Origin: Calamus simplicifolius
Lineage: Eukaryota; Streptophyta; Magnoliopsida; Arecales; Arecaceae
Direction of reading: 5' to 3'
Assembly (NCBI GenBank): GCA_900491605.1
Contig: UESW01003829.1
Location: 1,423,478 to 1,487,477 of the forward strand
Length of the DNA stretch: 64,000 nt
Shown here: positions 57,386 to 64,000 of the stretch, piece after piece
How the letters are laid out: every line of letters begins with the position of its first letter
How positions within the stretch are numbered: the first letter of the stretch is position 1
Notes under the pieces: model-generated
What the model was told of the DNA's origin: nothing
Database searches by the model: none
The model's input: the letters and a program-made list of their open reading frames with translations, nothing else
Made by a program: the position numbers and the translations under genes

Positions 57386-60300
57386 TTGATTTCATTGCAG
57401 GAATGTCTTGTGGCCAAGAGATCAAAGAGAAAGTGGTATCTTGATAGTGGCTGCTCAAGACATATGACGGGTGACAAAGAAGAATTCATCACCCTTGAAG
57501 AAAAGAAAGGAGGAGTTGTTACGTTCGGTGATAATGGTAAAGGTCAGATTATGGGCCTTGGTAAAATCCGTATAACTCCATCCACTTTCATAGATAATGT
57601 ACTTTATGTTGATGGTTTGAAGCATAACTTAATTAGTATAAGCCAATTGTGCGATAAAGATTTTAAAGTATCATTTGAAACTTCTTTCTGCACTGTATCT
57701 AATTCCATTGATAATAGCATTGTATTTACTGGTTATAGACATGGCAATGTTTACTTGGTTGATCTAGATAAATTATCTATGAGTGATCATTGCTTAATTG
57801 CTGATAATGCTAATATGAATGAAATTGATGGTTATGGCATCGTAGATTAGGTCATGCAAGCACACACCTAATTTCAAAACTAATTAAAATGGACTTAGTT
57901 AAAGGGCTACCTAAAATAGATTTTGAAAATAACAAAATATGTGATGCATGTCAATTTGGAAAACAAACAAGAAGTTCTTTCAAATCTAAAAATATTGTTT
58001 CAACTTCTAGGCCATTAGAGCTACTTCACATGGACCTTTTTGGACCAACTAAAACCACAAGTCTAGGAGGAAAGAAATATGGTCTTGTGATTGTAGATGA
58101 TTACTCTAGATACACTTGGGTATTATTTTTAGCTCACAAAGATGAGACTTTCTCGATATTCCTGAAATTCTTTAAGAAAGTCACAAATGAGAAAAATACT
58201 ACCATAGTGTCTCTAAGAAGTGATCATGGAACTGAATTTGAAAATCATCTATTTAAAAATTTTTGTGCTGAAAATGGTATTAATCATAATTTTTCTGCAC
58301 CTAGGACCCCACAACAAAATGGTGTTGTAGAAAGGAAAAATAGGACTTTAGAAGACATGGCCCGTACCATGCTATGTGAAAGCAACCTACCAAAGTATTT
58401 TTGGGCGGAAGCTATAAACACGACATGTTACATTTTAAATAGAGCCCTAATAAGACCAATACTTAAGAAAACACCTTATGAACTATGACAAAACAGAAAA
58501 CCTAATATTAGATATTTTCATGCATTTGGTTGTAAATGCTTTATTCATAATAATGGTAAAAATAATTTAGGCAAATTTGATGCTAAATCTGATGAAGGAA
58601 TATTCTTAGGATATTCAACAACTAGTAAAGCATATAGAGTATTTAACAAGAAAACTTTAGTTGTTGAAGAATCCATTCATGTAGTTTTTGATGAATCTTT
58701 AGCAACTCGTTCCGAAAAGTTTGATGATGAGGAAGATACAAACATAATTGAGAAAGATCTTGAAAAATTAAATATTGATGTATCTTCAGATCATGAGCAA
58801 GAAGCTAAAGATAATGATTCACCTAAGGATGATGATACTAACACTAATCATAATGTTATGGATCTTCCTAGAGATTGGAGATATGCTTATAGTCACCCTA
58901 AGGAATTGATTATAGGTGATCCATCTCAAGGAATAAGAACTAGATCATCTATGAGAAATATTAGTAATCATCTTGCATTTGTATCACAAATTGAACCTAA
59001 AACTATTGAAGAAGCTGAAAAAGATAATAATTGGATGTTAGCTATGCAAGAAGAATTAAATAAATTTACTAGAAATAATGTATGGACATTAGTAGAAAGA
59101 CCTAAAGATCATTCTGTTATAGGATCAAAATGGGTATTTAGAAATAAACTAGATGAAAATGGCATAGTAATTAGAAACAAAGCTAGATTAGTTGCAAAAG
59201 GATATAATCAAGAAGAAGGTATTGATTTTGATGAAACCTTTGCACCAGTAGCTAGATTAGAAGCCATTAGACTATTACTTGCATTTGCATGTCACATGAA
59301 TTTCAACTTATTTCAAATGGATGTAAAAAGTGCTTTTCTAAACGGATTTATAAATGAAGAAGTATATGTAGAACAACCACCAGGTTTTGAAGATCATGAA
59401 TTTTCAAATCACGTTTTTAAATTGCACAAAGCATTATATGGTTTGAAACAAGCACCTAAAGCATGGTATGATAGATTAAGTAAATTCTTAATTGAAAATG
59501 ATTTTATAAGAGAAATAGATAAAACATTATTTTTGAAAAGAAAAGTAAAGATTTATTAGTAGTTCAAATATATGTTGATGATATTATTTTTGGTGCTACT
59601 AACAATCTTCTATGCCAAGAATTTGCTAAGTTAATGCAGGGTGAGTTTGAAATGAGCATGATGGGAGAACTCAACTTCTTCCTTGGACTCCAAATCAAAC
59701 AGAAAGGAAGGGATTTTCATCAACCAAACCAAGTACACAAAGGAACTACTCAAAAAGTTTGGTATGGATTCAATGAAACCCCTTGGAACTCCAATGAGTC
59801 CTTCATGCAAATTAGACAAAGATGAGGAAGGTAAGAAAGTTGATCAGAAGTACTATCGAGGTATAATCGGATCCCTACTCTACTTAACAGCAAGTAGACT
59901 GATATAATGTTCTCTGTTTGTCTATGTGCTAGATTTCAATCATAACCTAAAGAATCTCACTTAATTGCTGTTAAAAGAATACTAAGATACTTAATTGGAA
60001 CAAAAAATGTAGGCTTATGGTATTATAGAGACTCAACTTTGAACTTAATTGCATATTCTGATTCTGATTATGTTGGATGTAAGTTAGATAGGAAAAGCAC
60101 AAGTGGTGCATGCCAATTCTTAGGAAGTAACTTAATCTCATGGTTTAGCAAAAAGCAAAATTCAGTTGCATTATCAACTACTGAAGCTGAATATGTTGCA
60201 GCTGGAAGTTGCTGTGCTCAAATCCTATGGATTAAGCGGCAACTTGAAGACTATGGTATCACACTTGACAAAACACCTATAAAATGTGACAACACAAGTG

Positions 60301-60515
60301 CAATTAATCTAACAAAAAATCCAATTCAACATTCTAGAACAAAACACATAGAAATTAGATATTATTTTATTAGAGAACATGTAACGAATGGAGAAATATG
60401 TCTTGATTATGTTAATACTGAAGATCAATTAGCTGATATATTTACAAAACCCTTGAGTGAAGAAAGATTCTGTTATCTTAGAGGAGAGTTAGGGATTTGT
60501 GATCCATTAGAATGA
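57386..60515 (+). pseudogene. Pol of the Sirevirus-like element (PR-INT-RT-RNase H), broken
   Basis: Copia order. Protease WYLDSGCSRHMTG near 57440; GAG-pre-integrase LGHAS region near 57860; integrase zinc part CDACQFGKQTR and catalytic residues in HMDLFGP, RSDHGTEF and NGVVERKNR (57990-58350); the AFGCK and FLGYS region at 58510-58630. Reverse transcriptase: SKWVFRNKLDE, ARLVAKGYNQ, MDVKSAFLNGF, LYGLKQAPKAWYDR and YVDD at 59571-59582. RNase H 60039-60515: AYSDSDYVGC, ALSTTEAEYVAA, CDNTSAINL and DIFTKPL. Breaks: frameshift near 57832, TGA at 58486-58488 where Trp is usual, frameshifts near 59541, 59705 and 59899. Four of the five are short-homopolymer indels; the TGA looks like a G-to-A change. 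Confidence 0.93.
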
Positions 60516-60703
60516 TTATGAAACCCCTAAGAAAAATTATCTAGAACTCTGTCTACTCTTTGATCTTTAAGGAAATCTTATCTAGAATTCACATCTAATT
60601 GATCTATTAAAATCCAATGATTTTTTATCAATTTTTCATGATCAATATCCGGACACATTTCAGATTCCCTGAAACTTTGTGTTTTTGCTCTGAAATGGTC
60701 TCG

Positions 60704-60890
60704 AAGCCGACTCGGTCAGTATCGGAGTCGACTCCATGTTTCTGCTGAAACTCTGGAGCCGACCCCATCTCTGTGCGAGTCGACTCCACTTCGGGATAGA
60801 TTTCTGTGATTACCCGGAGTCGACCCCACACTTTGCGGGAGCCGATTCGAAGTGGTCCCAGATCGATTTATCTAGGGCAGAGTCGACTCC
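60704..60890 (+). promoter_or_regulatory. Second GAGTCGACTC-type array, upstream of the accessory ORF
   Basis: Boxes of the same kind as in the 5' LTR start at 60704, 60725, 60756, 60777, 60817, 60839 and 60880 (for example gagtcgactcc at 60725 and 60880, gagccgacccc at 60756). Steps are about 21-22 bp or twice that, with one of 31. The array ends about 100 bp before the likely start codon at 60993. No TATA box follows within 100 bp. Confidence 0.8.
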
Positions 60891-60992
60891 TCGCTCACTT
60901 CTATCATCTCAAATCATTCAAATACTCTCTCCAAAATTTTCCTAACCTACCAAATCCTTAGAAATCCTTGATTAACCTTTCCACTAGATCAA

Positions 60993-62424
60993 ATGGCTCC
61001 TAAAACCGTGGTTCTAGCCTTGGAGCAGCCGGGATGAAAAGGAAGAAGGCGGTGAAGAAGACTGTGAGGCGTCCCGCTCGCGAACCCTCTTCGAGCATGG
61101 ATTCCACCTCATCCTCTTCAACTCCGAGTGCTTCTCCTACTACGGCCACATCTCAGGTAGACTGTCTAGCCGATAGAGTGATTACAACCGGGAGAAAGGT
61201 TGATTTTGAACTATTTGAGGCAGAAGGTTTTCTTGTAGGGAGGCAGTTAATTGAAATGGGATGGGAGAAAATATGTTCTTTAGATTATCCAACCTACCCA
61301 GCCCTAGTTAAAGAATTTTATAAAAATCTGTCAAGAGGAGACAATGGATTAGTAAGCATCATTAGAGGAAATAGAATAAATATGACAGTGGATTTACTCT
61401 CAAGACTGTTGGAACTTCCAGTGTCTGGTACTTCTACTTTTTCACCTGATGATAGGAGCCCAGCTCTATCAAGATTGCTAAATAAAGAAATTGTTAGTTT
61501 TGAAGAAGTCCATGCAAATCAACTATCCTTGGAATTAAGACTTCTCCATAACATTTGTAGTAGGATTCTATTCCCTAAGATTGGGAGATTTGATTATGTT
61601 TCTGAGAGAGATATCTTTGTAATGGATGCTATAGTGACTGAAAGACCTATCAATCTTCCGAGCATGATAATTTGGTACATTGCTGACTGTGGGAGCAAGA
61701 GGAAATCTAGTCTACCCTATGGCATGATATTAACTAAGATCTTTCAAAGCCAAGGGATAATCATTTCCGATAGTGAGCCAATGAGAAATTTGAGACACAC
61801 TGATTACTATAGTTTGGCTACTATTCATAGAATGGGATTTGTGAAGAAGGATGGCAGATGGGAAAGGAAAAGTATGTTGGAAGACAGAGCCGCGGATGTT
61901 GAGGCACCTGGACCGTCAGTTAGACATTCATCTCCTGTACCTCCTAGCTCTTCTGTTCCTGTTCCGGCCCCTTCTCCTGCTCCGATGGTTGATCAGTCAT
62001 CTTCTTCATCAGTCGGTTTTTCAGATCTTCAGTTAATGCAGCTCAAGAGTCTTCTTGATGATCAGGCGGATAAATTGAAGACTAAGTTTGACAATAAATT
62101 TATGAATCTTAAAGAAACTCTTTATTCATTAGATGATAGGATCCCCAAGATTGAATCAACTCTTAGCTCCTCTTCGAGTCTTTAAGTGGTGATCTAAAGA
62201 ATATTTTTGAAGAACTTAAAGACATTTGTGGAGATGGTGAGACCTATACTAAGTGCAATGCTGAACTTCAAGACAAGATTTTAACTGCTTGTACTTTTGT
62301 AGATGAAAGACTGAAAGATTATGTTAAGCTTCAAACTGACGGAATGAAGAACATTATAGATCACTTAACAAGGATTGTAAGGACACATTTTTTATGTAAT
62401 AAATGTTTAGTCTTTGCAATGTAA
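60993..62424 (+). CDS. Accessory ORF after Pol, plant-transposon-protein-like domain plus coiled coil
   Basis: The main open frame runs 61034-62185 (383 codons). The likely real start is the ATG at 60993 (MAPKT), one base out of frame because of a short CC run at 61006. Past the stop at 62183 the protein continues in another frame to TAA 62422-62424, so about 475 codons with two single-base breaks. N-terminus: Lys/Arg then Ser/Thr-rich. Middle (about 61180-61860): a globular helix-rich part with FEAEGFLVGRQLIEMGW, LSRLLELPVSG, ICSRILFPKIGRFDYVSERD and NLPSMIIWYIADC, resembling the putative plant transposon protein domain found with plant LTR elements. Then a Pro/Ser linker and a coiled-coil tail (DLQLMQLKSLLDDQADKLKT). 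No signal peptide or membrane helix is seen, so it is not an obvious envelope protein. Function unknown. Confidence 0.75.
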
Positions 62425-62607
62425 TGATATTTATATTATGTTTTACATTTTGATACAATGATGTAATGAAAAATCAGTTTTGAATGTTCAATGTAGTTGA
62501 GTTTGAATGTACTTCTCCTATTTATCAATGAATCTCAGTTCTTGTTAAAACATATCTTAAATCATGAATGTGATTATGTTTGATGCTTCTCTACCTTTTT
62601 GTTGATA
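62425..62607 (+). other. Spacer between accessory ORF and polypurine tracts
   Basis: AT-rich, with no open frame or motif that I can support; it leads into the first polypurine tract. Confidence 0.5.
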
Positions 62608-62947
62608 ACAAAAAAGGGGAGAGTTTTATATACATAACTGTATATGCATGGGAGAAATTAAACGAATGTTATTATATATGCATATAATAAATAATTGAAT
62701 GAGATAAAAGGAAGGAATAATTAAACATTACACATATAGTGAATGAAAGAAAAAGCAATTTAGATGAAAAGGCTGAATTTTGACATTAAATTATGTATAA
62801 GCTTAAATTGATTGAATGGAATATTTATTTGAGTTTCATAGGGGGAGCTACCTCATTCAGGGGGAGTCTAACTATGAAAATAAAATAAATTCTTTAATTA
62901 ATCATGCATATACTCAATGTTTTTGTCATCATCAAAAAGGGGGAGAT
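62608..62947 (+). other. Cluster of four polypurine tracts before the 3' LTR
   Basis: acaaaaaaggggagag (62608-62622), gggggag at 62841-62847 and 62860-62866, and aaaaagggggagat (62934-62947), the last abutting the 3' LTR. Repeated polypurine tracts with a GGGGGAG core are characteristic of Sireviruses; the last one primes plus-strand synthesis. Confidence 0.82.
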
Positions 62948-63833
62948 TGTTGAGAAATTATTGCCCCAATCTTATTGATTTTGATGATTACCAAAAGCCA
63001 TGAGTATATTAAAAGATGCAATGAATTTATTTACATGAGCAATGAATTTATTTATAATAATCAATGAGTATGTTAAGTATGACTTTAATCAATTTGAAAG
63101 TAACTTCAAGCTCCATATTTAAGCTTTCAAAAAGAAATTTTTTATACTTCATATCTCAATCAAAGAGCCATTCAAGAGAAAATCAAGAGATTTTCAATAT
63201 TCAAAGAAAGGAAGAAAAAGCTCAAATCAACTCCAACATTCAATCCGTGAAGAATCTGAGCTGAGGCCCGATTCCACACTTCAAAGGAGTTGAGGAAAAG
63301 AAGAAAAGCCTACACTCAAATCAAATCTAAACAGGCTCTTCTAAACCTTGCTTTTATTTTGAAATATCTGCTCTAAAGGAGCTGTTTTGTATTAAACTTA
63401 CATTTTTATCTTGTGGTTTACTAATTCAATCAGAGGGTTGAATTAGTGGAGGTAGTATACCTCTTCACAAGCTAAGGTTAGCTTGTGTGTTGGGTTTTGT
63501 GCTGGTGAGCCCGTGTAAAACCGGCTGGGTTCGTTGTGATCCCGGGAAAACAACAAGTTTGGGTTGTAAGCTTGTAAAACAACTCGACTGTAATCGAGGT
63601 GATTATAGTGTGGACCCAAGTGGAGCTTGGGAGTGGACGTAGGTGTTGGATACACCGAACCACTATAAAATTTCTGTGTTTGCCGTGCTTATTTATCTCT
63701 CTCTCTTGCTATCGTGCTTTAACTTGAATTAATCATTTACATCCTCTCATCAATAGTTTAAATTACTTTAAAAGGCTTAATTTTAAAAGAACCCAATTCA
63801 CCCCCCCCTCTTGGGTTGCCATCTGGGCCAACA
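62948..63833 (+). repeat. 3' LTR of the Sirevirus-like element, internally deleted (886 bp)
   Basis: Matches the 5' LTR from TGTTGAGAAATT to tctcaatcaa, then jumps to the segment starting gag(c/t)cattcaagag, which corresponds to about 54908 of the 5' LTR. About 770 bp are missing, including the palindrome array and TATA box. The junction shares only about 3 bases (CAA), so this looks like a microhomology deletion after integration. It ends CAACA and is followed by ACTAT. Confidence 0.93.
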
Positions 63834-63838
63834 ACTAT

Positions 63839-64000
63839 CATCTCATGCTAAATGTCATGTGATCTGCAATAGTTATCAAATAACCCTGTGTACTCACCAC
63901 CATTATCTGACCTTATGCATTTCAATTTCTTTCATGTCTCTCTTTCAACTATGGTATAAAACTCATTGAAGACATTAATAACCTGATCTTTGGTCTTCAA
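63839..64000 (-). pseudogene. Tork-like Copia Pol, integrase catalytic core (continues off the window)
   Basis: Minus strand reads an integrase core with IRSDNGGEYTG near 63885-63920 and continues through the target site into the part starting at 53902. There is an in-frame stop just before KKLKCIRSDN. The 5' half of the element and its other LTR lie beyond 64000. Confidence 0.85.

Larger units (their letters stand above)
53908..63833 (+). mobile_element. Complete Sirevirus-like Copia retrotransposon, 9.9 kb
   Basis: Flanked by exact 5-bp ACTAT duplications (53903-53907, 63834-63838) and inserted in the integrase of the Tork-like element: joining the flanks across one ACTAT restores that integrase's reading. 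Layout: 5' LTR, iMet-type primer site, Gag, Pol in Copia order (protease, integrase, RT, RNase H), an extra ORF, multiple polypurine tracts, 3' LTR. The extra ORF after Pol, repeated polypurine tracts and palindromic LTR arrays are hallmarks of the Sirevirus (SIRE/Maximus) lineage. Shared LTR sequence differs at only about a dozen sites, mostly transitions (counted by eye), so insertion is fairly recent. All long ORFs carry frame breaks or stops, several of which look like homopolymer assembly errors. Confidence 0.93.

Noticed and set aside
60993..62424. Envelope protein of an endogenous retrovirus
   Set aside because: No signal peptide, membrane helix or cleavage site is visible; the position after Pol is shared with many Sirevirus accessory ORFs that are not envelopes.
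1..64000. tRNA, rRNA or organelle-derived insertions
   Set aside because: No cloverleaf with A/B boxes, rRNA core or plastid/mitochondrial gene was recognised by reading; a tRNAscan-SE and organelle BLAST run would be needed to exclude short ones.

Overview
The window is nuclear DNA of a flowering plant. Genes carry introns with plant-type GT/AG borders, first exons are GC-rich, and most of the sequence is transposable elements or AT-rich intron and intergenic DNA. The mix of elements and the GC-rich 5' exons suggest a monocot. A palm is my best guess, but that is inference.

Four host genes can be reconstructed exon by exon. (1) 107-1752 (+): plant alpha-L-fucosidase 1 (GH29), 3 exons, intact. 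(2) 12606-35480 (-): a plastid Nudix hydrolase of the NUDT14/ADP-sugar diphosphatase type. Its seven small exons are spread over 23 kb, with introns up to about 8 kb full of repeats. (3) 37967-44226 (+): a small basic CCDC137-like, probably nucleolar, protein of five exons, divergently arranged with gene 2. (4) 47214-50841 (-): a CYP704-family cytochrome P450 of six exons. Genes 2, 3 and 4 each contain one or more exons that are exactly one or two bases short, always in a short homopolymer. Adding the missing bases to the count restores every exon phase. The same loss recurs in the retroelement ORFs, so uncorrected assembly indels are the likeliest cause.

Mobile DNA: a 2.9-kb decayed hAT transposon (4033-6934) with an exact 8-bp target duplication; a 2.1-kb solo LTR (9886-12007) with an exact 5-bp duplication; at least six short, 5'-truncated RTE-type LINE tails ending in TTGAG repeats, five of them with target duplications of 14 to 20 bp; two foldback (long inverted repeat) elements inside NUDT14 introns; and several tandem duplications.

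From 51046 to the right edge there is a nest. A Copia (Tork-like) element on the minus strand has its 3' LTR 204 bp in front of the CYP704 start codon. Its integrase is interrupted by a complete 9.9-kb Sirevirus-like Copia element (53908-63833, +). This inner element has an iMet primer site, Gag, Pol, an extra ORF after Pol, several polypurine tracts, and a striking array of the GAGTCGACTC palindrome at about 21-bp pitch. The array lies upstream of the LTR TATA box and again just upstream of the extra ORF. The 3' LTR has lost about 770 bp including the array and TATA box. This inner element is the most interesting structure in the window.
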